Shown in pieces: positions 8,566 to 16,113 of a DNA stretch of 64,000 nt. The position numbers and the translations under genes were made by a program. Position 1 is the stretch's first letter. Each line of letters opens with the position of its first letter. The DNA lies in assembly GCA_027484825.1 (NCBI GenBank), contig JAIXSE010000031.1:1-64000 (forward strand). The letters run 5' to 3'. This stretch comes from Rubrivivax sp. (GTDB lineage Bacteria; Pseudomonadota; Gammaproteobacteria; Burkholderiales; Burkholderiaceae_C). Below the pieces are notes generated by a model. The model saw only the letters and a list, made by a program, of their open reading frames with translations. It searched no databases and had not been told where the DNA came from.

Positions 8566-10521
8566 ATGACTCTCTTCCCCTTGCTCCACCGGGCGCTGCG
8601 CCGGCTGATGGCGCTGGCGCTGCTGGCCATGGGCCTTGGCCTGAGCCTTGGCGCCTCGCAGGCTGCGTATGCTGATGATTTTCTGGATCCCGAGCAGGCG
8701 TTCAAGCTCAGTGTGGAACTGACCGGCGAGCGTCAGGTCCGGCTTCGTTTTGACATCGCGCCCGGCTACTACATGTACCGGGACCAGTTCAAGCTGGAGC
8801 TTGAGGGGGGCACACTCGGGCCGATTCAATGGCCCACGCCCAAGCGCAAATTCGACGAGACCTTCAACAAGGAGGTCGAGACCTACCGCGAACGGCTGAC
8901 GCTGGACGTGCCCGTGACGGCGGCGGGCGGTGCCCCGGTGCATCTGGTGCTGACCGGCCAGGGCTGCGCGGACAAAGGTCTGTGCTACCCACCCCTGAGC
9001 AGTGACCTGTTGCTGGGCTTGCGCGGTTTTGGGGGCGACGGGAGTGTGAAGATTGCAGCGGCCAAGAATGCGATGAGCGGTTTCGGCCTGGCCGAGGCGG
9101 TCGCCGCTTCGCCCGCCGGCGCTGGTAACGCGGGCTCGACCGAACCGACCAGCACCTCCAGCCCAGGCGCCAAGACCTCGGACGCCCTGGAGCTGGCCGA
9201 CGGCGCCGGCCTCCAGCGCTTGCTCGAGTCAGGTCAGCTCAAAGCTGCACTGTTGGCAGCCTTCCTGCTGGGTGTGCTCATGTCCTTCACGCCCTGCGTG
9301 CTGCCGATGGTGCCCATCCTGTCGTCGATCATCGTCGGGCAGGGCAGCCAGGTGTCACGCCGCCGCGGTTTCCTGCTGGCCCTCTCGTATTCGCAAGGCA
9401 TGGCACTGGTCTACACCGCGCTGGGCGTCGCAGCGGCGTTGATCGGGGGCGGCCTGGCCGCTTACCTGCAGCAGCCCTGGGTGCTGGCCGTCTTCGGTCT
9501 GCTACTGGTGGTGCTGTCCTTGTCGATGTTCGGGGTGTATGAGCTGCAATTGCCGACCCGCTTCACCAGCAGCGTGTCCGGGGTGACCCAGCGACTGCCG
9601 GGCGGACGTTACGCCAGCGTCTTTGTGATGGGCGCCTTGTCGGCGCTGATCGTCAGTCCCTGCGTGGCCGCCCCCCTGGCGACGCTGCTGGTCTACATCG
9701 GCCAGACCGGCGATGTCGCTCTGGGCGGCGGAGCGCTGTATGCATTGGCCTGCGGCATGAGTGTGCCGCTGCTGCTGGTGGGACTGTCTGCAGGCACGCT
9801 GTTGCCGCGGGCCGGCGCCTGGATGGACTCGGTCAAGTACTTCTTCGGTCTGCTGCTGCTGGCCGTGGCGCTGTGGATCGTGCAGTCCATCCTGCCGCAT
9901 GTGCTGGTGCAAGGCCTCTGGGGCGCGTGGCTGATCGGGCTGGCTGGTCTGCTGGGCCTGTTCCACGCCACGGAGCCGCATGCGCCCCGCACCTGGCTGC
10001 GTAAGAGCCTGGCCGTTGCGGCGGCGGTGTTTGGGCTGGCGCAGTTCGTCGGCGTGGCTGCCGGCGGCACCGACCCGCTCAAGCCGCTTGCGGGTCTCGC
10101 TCTGGGCGCCGCGTCGGCCACCGCGGGCACGCTGCCCGGCGCAGCGGCTGCCAACGGCGGCGAGGTCGCGTTCCGGAAGGTGGCCACGGTCGCCGAACTC
10201 GACGAAGCGCTGCGCACGGCCGGCAAGCCGGTGATGCTGGACTTCTATGCCGACTGGTGCGTCTCCTGCAAGGAGATGGAGCGCTACACCTTCACCGACC
10301 CGCGGGTCGCTGCCCAACTGCGCGGCATGCTGCTGCTCAAAGCCGATGTGACGGCCAATAGTGAAGCGGATCGCGAACTGCTCAAGCGCTTCCGTCTGTT
10401 TGGCCCGCCGGGAACGATCTTCTTCGATGCCAAGGGGGGAGAGATCACCCAGGTGCGAGTCATCGGATTCCAGAAGGCTGAGCGCTTTCTGCAGTCGCTC
10501 AGCGAAGCCGGCATTCATTGA
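8566..10521 (+). CDS. dsbD: Thiol:disulfide interchange protein DsbD
   Basis: Inner-membrane reductase that carries electrons from cytoplasmic thioredoxin to periplasmic DsbC/DsbG and cytochrome-maturation proteins. I start at the ATG at 8566 (651 residues), which places a signal sequence ending near AYADD. All three cysteine pairs are visible: periplasmic N-terminal domain C134 and C140 (GQGCADKGLCYPP), membrane domain C244 (FTPCVLPM) and C367 (SPCVAAPL), and C-terminal thioredoxin-like domain C566/C569 (DWCVSC). About eight membrane segments lie between residues 225 and 500. In many Burkholderiales cutA sits between rplQ and dsbD; it is not present here. The alternative TTG start at 8509 has no signal-peptide logic. 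Confidence 0.95.
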   Translation: MTLFPLLHRALRRLMALALLAMGLGLSLGASQAAYADDFLDPEQAFKLSVELTGERQVRLRFDIAPGYYMYRDQFKLELEGGTLGPIQWPTPKRKFDETFNKEVETYRERLTLDVPVTAAGGAPVHLVLTGQGCADKGLCYPPLSSDLLLGLRGFGGDGSVKIAAAKNAMSGFGLAEAVAASPAGAGNAGSTEPTSTSSPGAKTSDALELADGAGLQRLLESGQLKAALLAAFLLGVLMSFTPCVLPMVPILSSIIVGQGSQVSRRRGFLLALSYSQGMALVYTALGVAAALIGGGLAAYLQQPWVLAVFGLLLVVLSLSMFGVYELQLPTRFTSSVSGVTQRLPGGRYASVFVMGALSALIVSPCVAAPLATLLVYIGQTGDVALGGGALYALACGMSVPLLLVGLSAGTLLPRAGAWMDSVKYFFGLLLLAVALWIVQSILPHVLVQGLWGAWLIGLAGLLGLFHATEPHAPRTWLRKSLAVAAAVFGLAQFVGVAAGGTDPLKPLAGLALGAASATAGTLPGAAAANGGEVAFRKVATVAELDEALRTAGKPVMLDFYADWCVSCKEMERYTFTDPRVAAQLRGMLLLKADVTANSEADRELLKRFRLFGPPGTIFFDAKGGEITQVRVIGFQKAERFLQSLSEAGIH

Positions 10522-10598
10522 CCCTCGCACACTTCTGCGATTGCTGGGAATAGATTCGCTCCGAAGTCTGGAATCGTGCTAGACTCTCGCTTCTCAGT

Positions 10599-10675
<77 letters not shown>

Positions 10676-10681
10676 ATCACG

Positions 10682-10721
10682 AAAGCCGTTCCGATCATCA
10701 TCATCGTCGGAGCGGCTTTTT
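10682..10721. terminator. Terminator between tRNA-fMet and selD
   Basis: AAAGCCGTTCCGA and TCGGAGCGGCTTTTT form a long, slightly mismatched stem with a T run on the plus strand and an A run on the other side. It lies between the convergent tRNA and selD genes and can serve both directions. Confidence 0.7.
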
Positions 10722-10769
10722 CGTTTTCAGCGGGCCCACATGCAGCGCATCCGCCGCATGTCCGCGCTG

Positions 10770-11837
10770 TCAGTTCACCACCAGCGCTCGCCCGTCTGCA
10801 GACGACTGCACCACCTCACCGACGACCGTCGCGGCGCCCAAGCCATGTTGCGCGAAGGTCCGCATCACTGCGTCCAGCGCCTGAGGCGAGCAGGACACCA
10901 ACAGGCCCCCGCTGGTCTGCGGATCACTCAGCAGCGCCTGCGCTTCGGCGGGCAGCGAAGACGACAGCGCCACTTCCGCGCCATACGCCGCCCAGTTGCG
11001 CCCGGATGCACCGGTCACGAAGCCTTCTCGCGCCAGCCCGGGGACGCCCTCCAGCAGCGGTACCGACGACCAATCCAGCCGCACCTGGCAGCGTGAGCCA
11101 CGCGCCATCTCCAGCGCATGGCCGGCCAGACCGAAGCCGGTGACATCGGTGATGGCATGCACCCCGTCGATGGCTGCAAGGTCCGGCCCCGGCGTATTGA
11201 GCTGCGTCGTCGTGGCGATCATGCGGGCATACAGCGACGCATCGAGATGCCCCTTCTTCAGTGCTGCCGACATCACGCCCACGCCAAGCGCTTTGCCCAG
11301 CACCAGCACGTCCCCCGGCTTGGCATCCGAATTCCTGCGCACGCGGTCAGGGTGCACCAGGCCCAGCGCGACCAGTCCATAGATGGGTTCAACCGAATCA
11401 ATCGTGTGCCCCCCGGCCACCGGAATGCCAGCCTGCCGACACACCGACGCGCCGCCGTCCAGGATGCGTCCGATGGTGGCGGTGCTCAGCACCGAAATCG
11501 GCATGCCCACCAGCGCCAGCGCCATGATCGGTCGCCCGCCCATGGCGTAGACATCGCTGATGGCATTGGTGGCGGCAATGCGTCCGAAGTCATGCGGATC
11601 GTCCACGATCGGCATGAAGAAGTCGGTAGTGGCCACCAGCGCCTGCTCACTGTTGAGCCGGTAGACCGCGGCATCGTCCGAGGTCTCGATGCCCACCATC
11701 AGCTCCGCGGGAATGGGCAGCCCGCTGGAGCCCTTGAGGATGTCGGACAGCACTCCGGGGGCGATCTTGCAGCCGCATCCGCCACCGTGGGAGAGGGAGG
11801 TCAGTCTGGGTTCGGTGGTGGCAGGGGTTTGAGTCAT
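10770..11837 (-). CDS. selD: Selenide, water dikinase (selenophosphate synthase)
   Basis: Makes selenophosphate from selenide and ATP, the selenium donor for selenocysteine and for 2-selenouridine in tRNA. The product is 355 residues from the ATG at 11837, which has GGAG six bases upstream; a second ATG at 11843 is possible. Catalytic segment GGGCGCK gives C21, C23 and K24, so this is the cysteine (not selenocysteine) form. GGHTIDS and the ATP-binding glycine-rich segments typical of the PurM/SelD fold are present. It follows a DTW-domain gene by 34 bases on the same strand. No selA, selB, selC or mnmH is in the window, so which selenium pathway it feeds cannot be told. Confidence 0.93.
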   Translation of the reverse strand: MTQTPATTEPRLTSLSHGGGCGCKIAPGVLSDILKGSSGLPIPAELMVGIETSDDAAVYRLNSEQALVATTDFFMPIVDDPHDFGRIAATNAISDVYAMGGRPIMALALVGMPISVLSTATIGRILDGGASVCRQAGIPVAGGHTIDSVEPIYGLVALGLVHPDRVRRNSDAKPGDVLVLGKALGVGVMSAALKKGHLDASLYARMIATTTQLNTPGPDLAAIDGVHAITDVTGFGLAGHALEMARGSRCQVRLDWSSVPLLEGVPGLAREGFVTGASGRNWAAYGAEVALSSSLPAEAQALLSDPQTSGGLLVSCSPQALDAVMRTFAQHGLGAATVVGEVVQSSADGRALVVN

Positions 11838-11871
11838 GAGCATCTCCGGGTACGTCAGCCGTCCCGAAAGC

Positions 11872-12567
11872 TTACCCCTTGGACAATGCCCCGGCACTGC
11901 GCCGGGCGCGACCCTCGCGCATCAGTTGCTGCTGCAACTTGATGAAGGCTTCCATCGCCGCCCACAGCGGCTGATAACGTTCCGGGTCCTCATCCAGCTG
12001 GGCCAGTGCCAGCGCACACGCTTCCAGCGTGCTGCGCTGATCATCGTCGTGCGCTCGACGAATGGCATATCTCGATGGGGGTGTGGCGCTCAAGCTGAGC
12101 CTGGGAAGCGCTGCAAGCCACGGATTGAGATGCAGCATGCGCCGGCTCTTGCGCCAAGTGGCGTCCAGCACCACCAGCGTCTGCACGCCGCCTGACGGCC
12201 ACGGTGCCGGCGTCGGCCACGGGCCTTCGGCCGGCGTGTCGGGATAGAGCAAGACCATGCCGGTCGTGTCCACCGGTTCGGGCATCGTCTCCGACATCAC
12301 CAGCTGCGATTGATGCAGGCACCGATGCAGCAGCCCCGCCGTGTTCTTCACCTGCTGCGCCTCGTCGGGATGCTGAAGGATCAGCACGGGCAGGGGATTG
12401 CCCACCGGACAGACGCATGGGCACCAGCAGCCGGCCAGTGCGCGGTTGCATGTGCTGCAACGCAAGCGAGTGGCCATCAGCGGCTCCGCAACACTGGAGG
12501 GCTCAAGCAACAGCGGCGCCGTGCTGGTGCAGGCGCCGCTGGCGGAAGACCCATGGGGGGCTGTCAT
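11872..12567 (-). CDS. DTW-domain tRNA aminocarboxypropyltransferase (TapT/YfiP-like)
   Basis: Members of this family transfer the 3-amino-3-carboxypropyl group of S-adenosylmethionine to uridine 47 of tRNA (acp3U). The product is 231 residues, with a cysteine-rich zinc-type N-terminal region (C37, C40, C47, C49 in RCSTCNRALAGCWC) and the family motif DATW at 135-138 in VLDATWRKSRRML. The first 30 residues are low in conserved features, so the true start may be the ATG at 12477 (MATRLRC...). It precedes selD by 34 bases, probably one transcript. Family assignment is firm; the precise tRNA substrate is inferred. Confidence 0.85.
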   Translation of the reverse strand: MTAPHGSSASGACTSTAPLLLEPSSVAEPLMATRLRCSTCNRALAGCWCPCVCPVGNPLPVLILQHPDEAQQVKNTAGLLHRCLHQSQLVMSETMPEPVDTTGMVLLYPDTPAEGPWPTPAPWPSGGVQTLVVLDATWRKSRRMLHLNPWLAALPRLSLSATPPSRYAIRRAHDDDQRSTLEACALALAQLDEDPERYQPLWAAMEAFIKLQQQLMREGRARRSAGALSKG

Positions 12568-12608
12568 CGATCAAGACAGCGGTTCATCACCCCTGCCTGC
12601 GGCCGAGA

Positions 12609-13478
12609 TCAGCCGTTGTTGCGCCGGGGCGGGCGCTTGCCACCGTCTGGGCGAGGCTGGCCGTCGCCGCGCGGACGACCCTGACCATCACCACGCGGCG
12701 GCCGCTGCCCACCGTCGGCCCGGCGTTCACCGCCGGCGGGACGATCGCCGCGGCGATCGCCGCGCGGCGGTTGCTGGGTGGCTTCTTCGCGGGCCAGTGC
12801 CAGCTGTGCATCCAGCTGTTCCTGCGTCAGACCCTTCAGGGCGCAGAAATTGGCCGGTGTCAGCGTGGTGCGGGAGAAGTCGCGCAGCAGCTGCGCGCGA
12901 TCCAGACGGCCGCGCTCTTCATCGGCGCGACGCGTCTCGGTGATGCCCCGGCGACGGGTCAGCTCTTCCTGGGCGGCTTGACGATGCTCGTCAGAGATCT
13001 CCCCTGCGGGCTGACCGTCGAGATCGAAGCGATGCTTGGCCTTGGTCAGTCCGATCAGGTAGCCGGTGCCACCGGTGTAGCGACGCAGGAAGGCCGACAG
13101 CTGCTGTTTGCTGAACTTGCCGGGCGCGCGCTCCTGGATGTCGGCCTGAATCCGCAGCTTGACGGGCTTGGCCTGACCGCTGAAGAGGGCGGGGAACAGT
13201 TCCTTGAGGGCGGCTGCCACGGCGGGCACGTCCACGCGGCCGCCTTCTTGAGCGGCCTTGTCGGCAGGCTTGGCGTCGGTGGAGGACACGGACACTGAGA
13301 CGGACGCGGATGCGTCGGTGCTGCCGGTTTCGGGCGTTTCAGGTGTTTCGGGGGATGCCGGGGATGCCGGAGATGCCGCGACGGGAGCCGACGTCGTCAG
13401 GCTCTCGGGCGCCGTTTCCGGAGTCGAGGAAGCGGCGTCGCCGGGTTGCGCCGAGGTCGGCTGGGTGCTGGAAGACAT
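12609..13478 (-). CDS. proQ: ProQ/FinO-family RNA chaperone with low-complexity ends
   Basis: ProQ/FinO proteins bind structured small RNAs and mRNA 3' ends and act in post-transcriptional control. From the ATG at 13478 the product is 289 residues: an acidic Ser/Pro/Thr-rich N-terminal stretch (1-80), a ProQ/FinO domain at about 85-200 (VAAALKELFPALFSG, KPVKLRIQADI, FLRRYTGGTGYLIGL, RFDLDGQPAGEIS), and a Gly/Arg/Asp/Pro tail at about 237-289 with repeats such as RGDRRGD and PRGDGQGRPRGDG. In-frame starts up to 13550 exist, but no clear Shine-Dalgarno decides. It lies upstream of the DTW gene on the same strand with a 41-base gap, so the three may be co-transcribed. The RGG-like tail is unlike the E. 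coli ProQ C-terminal Tudor-like domain. Confidence 0.85.
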   Translation of the reverse strand: MSSSTQPTSAQPGDAASSTPETAPESLTTSAPVAASPASPASPETPETPETGSTDASASVSVSVSSTDAKPADKAAQEGGRVDVPAVAAALKELFPALFSGQAKPVKLRIQADIQERAPGKFSKQQLSAFLRRYTGGTGYLIGLTKAKHRFDLDGQPAGEISDEHRQAAQEELTRRRGITETRRADEERGRLDRAQLLRDFSRTTLTPANFCALKGLTQEQLDAQLALAREEATQQPPRGDRRGDRPAGGERRADGGQRPPRGDGQGRPRGDGQPRPDGGKRPPRRNNG

Positions 13479-13671
13479 GAATCGTGCGGCGCGCAGGCCG
13501 GCCATCCGGGTAAAAGCGGGATTGTGCCCATAGCCGCGCGGGCGTGGCAAATCACAAATTTGCCGATCTGCATGATTCGGCGCCCCAAAGGGCCTTTCCC
13601 ACCCGCCTCAATCGACGGGTCTTCAGCCCCAACGGCTGGACTGTCTCAGCGGGAGGTGGCCGACCAGCCCT

Positions 13672-13875
13672 TCACACTTTGGGTTCACAAGCCGGCTTGC
13701 AGATCAGTTCTGTCCGACCGAGGATGCGTTTGGATTGCAGGCTGCTGGAGGGGCGGTGCCGACCGCATTTGAAGCAGGAACGTGTCTGTCCGCTCCCCTG
13801 GAATGGCGATCCCCCCAGCTTGGAGGCATAGCGCAGGCCGTCTTCCCGAACGGCGGTGCAGGTGTCTTTGCTCAT
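13672..13875 (-). CDS. Four-cysteine microprotein, copy 1
   Basis: 67-residue basic protein that I do not recognise by name. It begins MSKDTCTAVREDGLRYASKL and carries C34, C37, C59 and C63 in the pattern C-x2-C-x21-C-x3-C, with CGRHRP after the second cysteine: a likely zinc-ribbon-like metal site. A paralogue with the identical cysteine spacing and the shared DGLRY-x-SK-x2-GSPF segment lies at 14700-14936, on the other side of thymidine kinase. No signal peptide or membrane segment. The longer in-frame extension to 14067 runs antisense into the tdk start and is rejected. It is clearly a gene because of the conserved pair; the function is unknown (nucleic-acid binding would be a guess). Confidence 0.75.
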   Translation of the reverse strand: MSKDTCTAVREDGLRYASKLGGSPFQGSGQTRSCFKCGRHRPSSSLQSKRILGRTELICKPACEPKV

Positions 13876-14059
13876 GGTCTCGCTTTGCTTGACGCTTTCA
13901 GACGGTGCCGGCGCGTTGCACGTGCCGGTTCCTGGATTCCCTCGCCAGACCATAGTAGGGGGGCGATATGACGATCCGCCACATCGCTTGCCCGGGGGTG
14001 TGGGGCCCTCGCACCGGCCAGCCGACGAACGGTCGGAAATGAGCCGACAATCGCCCTCA

Positions 14060-14620
14060 ATGGCCAAATTGTTTTTTCGTTACGCCGCAATGAATGCGGG
14101 CAAGTCCACCGCATTGCTGCAGGTGGCGCACAACTATGAGGAACGAGGCCACACGGTCCGGATCTTCACCTCGGCGGTGGACGATCGTTACGGCCAGGGC
14201 AAAGTCACCTCCCGCCTGGGGCCGCAACGGCAGACGGAGGTGTTCACCCGGGACACCGACTTCCTGGCCTTGCTCGCCCCCACACCGCGCATCGCCTGCG
14301 TGCTGATCGACGAAGCGCAGTTCCTGACCAAGCCGCAGGTCTGGGCCCTGCACGAGATTGCGCACCTTCAGCACATTCCCGTGATCTGCTACGGGCTGCG
14401 GACCGACTTCCAGGGTGAGCTCTTCCCCGGCTCCGCATCGCTGCTGGGCCTGGCCGACGAAATGGATGAGATGAAGACCATCTGCGACTGCGGTCGCAAG
14501 GCCACGATGAACATGCGCGTGGATGCTTCGGGCCGAAAGCAGACCGAAGGGGCGCAGGTGGAGATTGGCGGCAACTCCCGTTACCGCTCGGTCTGTGGCC
14601 GCTGCTTTCGCGCGGCCTGA
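14060..14620 (+). CDS. tdk: Thymidine kinase
   Basis: Phosphorylates thymidine with ATP in the salvage pathway. From the ATG at 14060 the product is 186 residues, beginning MAKLFFRYAAMNAGKST with the P-loop at about 9-17, in which the first glycine of the Walker A is alanine, a form I recall from related bacteria. The DEAQ motif with the catalytic carboxylate is at 84-87, the lasso region near residues 160-176, and the structural zinc ligands are C142, C144, C179 and C182. An in-frame ATG at 14039 would add seven residues. The gene is flanked on both sides by minus-strand genes for paralogous four-cysteine microproteins. Confidence 0.94.
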   Translation: MAKLFFRYAAMNAGKSTALLQVAHNYEERGHTVRIFTSAVDDRYGQGKVTSRLGPQRQTEVFTRDTDFLALLAPTPRIACVLIDEAQFLTKPQVWALHEIAHLQHIPVICYGLRTDFQGELFPGSASLLGLADEMDEMKTICDCGRKATMNMRVDASGRKQTEGAQVEIGGNSRYRSVCGRCFRAA

Positions 14621-14699
14621 CCCGACCTGAATAGGGCCTCTGTCACCCCGCATGAAGCGCGGGGGCAGAGGTCAAGGCCACACCCTTGCGGGCGCGGCC

Positions 14700-14936
14700 T
14701 TACTTCTTCGACAACTGCTCTTCCAGTTCCTTGCAGGAAGGCGCGCAGACCGGCTGGGACTTGCCCAGCAGCTTGCGCGACTTCAGCAGCGCGCGAGGGC
14801 GATGCTTGCCGCAGAGGAAGCACGACATGGTCGCTGCGCCAAACGAGGAGGTTGCCGCGAACGGCGAACCGGGAGCTTTAGAGCGATAGCGCAAACCATC
14901 AGCTTCGATGGTCGTCTTGGTCGTTTCCTTGGCCAC
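14700..14936 (-). CDS. Four-cysteine microprotein, copy 2
   Basis: 78-residue lysine-rich protein, paralogue of the product of 13672-13875. From a GTG start at 14936 (AGGA five bases upstream) it reads MAKETTKTTIEADGLRYRSK and has C39, C42, C64 and C68 with the same C-x2-C-x21-C-x3-C spacing and CGKHRP where copy 1 has CGRHRP. It differs by a longer linker before the first cysteine (ATSSFGAATM) and a charged tail ELEEQLSKK. The GTG start is chosen because alignment with copy 1 begins there; upstream codons in the frame look non-coding. Function unknown; a small cytoplasmic metal-binding protein is likely. Confidence 0.72.
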   Translation of the reverse strand: MAKETTKTTIEADGLRYRSKAPGSPFAATSSFGAATMSCFLCGKHRPRALLKSRKLLGKSQPVCAPSCKELEEQLSKK

Positions 14937-15555
14937 GCTGATCCTGATGTTGAAAGGGTGAAATGCCTGCTGCCGTCGAGACTGCACGTATCCTTGCGGG
15001 CTACATGCGTCGTCTTTGATACCGTCCCCCTCCCTGCATGCCGCGAAATGCATGTCGCAAAAAATGCCCTTGGCATGTTCTTTGCGGGAACTTCGCGAAA
15101 ACGCAGGGAAAGCGTCGTCCAAGCCTCCCTGAAGGCGATCGGCAAAAGCCGTATTTTCCTATATCCGGGACCCTCTCCGTATCGGGCCATCGCTAATGCC
15201 CTGCAATTGAGGTCGCTGTGCACACCAGTGAGGTGCATCCGGGCGCATGGCGGCACCGCCTGGGCACCGCGTCGGCACCGTATGGTGTGCTGGCGAACAT
15301 AGATGTAACGCTTTGCCGTCATCTAGGGAAACTACCTAGAATCGCGCCTTTCATCCAGAAGTCGTTCGGGACGCGTCACTGTCAAGGCGCCGCTTCGTTC
15401 TGCATCGCACCGGGCATGCCAGCCGGTCCTGCAGACCCATGCAAAGACTCCGCAACGATCAGCGCACAGCACGGCCTGCCGGGCCTCCCATGAAGGGGCC
15501 GGGCAGCGCAGTGGGCGGAAGTCTCCGCGCAACATCAGGGAAGCGAACGCACCGA
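14937..15555. other. Intergenic region with palindrome and promoter-like sites
   Basis: This 619-base gap has no convincing gene. It contains an interrupted palindrome at 15056-15086 (CGCAAA, ATGCC | GGCAT, TTTGCG) 120 bases upstream of the minus-strand microprotein, and a sigma70-like pair on the plus strand, TTGCCG at 15313-15318 and TAGAAT at 15337-15342 with an 18-base spacer, overlapped by the inverted repeat CTAGG/CCTAG (15323-15339). The latter could drive the GAF-domain gene. Codons after 15439 are in frame with that gene but look non-coding. Confidence 0.4.
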
Positions 15556-16077
15556 ATGGACAGCATCGAGTCGCTGTACTCCGCCATGCGGAGTGCGGCC
15601 CACATCCTGGACTGGGAAGGCAACGCTGGTCTGGCGTCCTTTGCCCGCCAGACGAGTGAAGCCCTTTGCCAGTATTTCAGCAGCTCCCATGCGAGCTTGT
15701 GGCTGCTGGACGGGGCACCGGGTCGATATCGGCTGCGCTGCCTTGGCAGCTTTGAATCCGACGGCGCCAGCCACCAGGCGCCGGTGTGTGACCAGCAAGC
15801 CTTCCCCGGCTACTTCGACACGCTGCTGCAAGACGGCATGTTCCGCTGCGAAGACGCCTCGACCGATCCGCGCCTGTTCGGGCTGAGCCCGCCCACCTGG
15901 CGCTCCATGCTGGACATGGCGGGGCAGATCAACGGTCGCACCGTGGGCGTGCTGGCCCTGGGGCAGCGCGGCGCCCCCCGCGTGTGGACGCGACGCGAGG
16001 AGCTGGACCTGCGCCGGGCCACCGCCAAGACCTGCCTGCGTCTGCACGGCCTGCGGCACGATCTCGAAACCGCCTGA
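15556..16077 (+). CDS. GAF-like domain protein
   Basis: The product is 173 residues from the ATG at 15556 (MDSIESLYSAMRSAAHILDWEG); a start at 15439 would add 39 residues of non-conserved sequence. Most of the protein resembles a GAF sensor domain: an N-terminal helix, a hydrophobic strand region ALCQYFSSSHASLWLLDGAPG, and a late strand pair INGRTVGVLALGQRGAPRVWTRREELDLRRATAKTCLRLH, which matches the typical end of a GAF domain. There is no attached output domain, so it may act by binding another protein or a small ligand. No neighbour suggests its role. Assignment rests on pattern only. Confidence 0.65.
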   Translation: MDSIESLYSAMRSAAHILDWEGNAGLASFARQTSEALCQYFSSSHASLWLLDGAPGRYRLRCLGSFESDGASHQAPVCDQQAFPGYFDTLLQDGMFRCEDASTDPRLFGLSPPTWRSMLDMAGQINGRTVGVLALGQRGAPRVWTRREELDLRRATAKTCLRLHGLRHDLETA

Positions 16078-16113
16078 GACTCGGCGGCGTCTGTTCAACC
16101 GCGCTTCTGCGGC

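Noticed and set aside
13672..14067. Longer version (131 codons) of the first microprotein
   Set aside because: The 5' extension runs antisense into tdk and its sequence has no counterpart in the paralogue; only the last 67 codons align.
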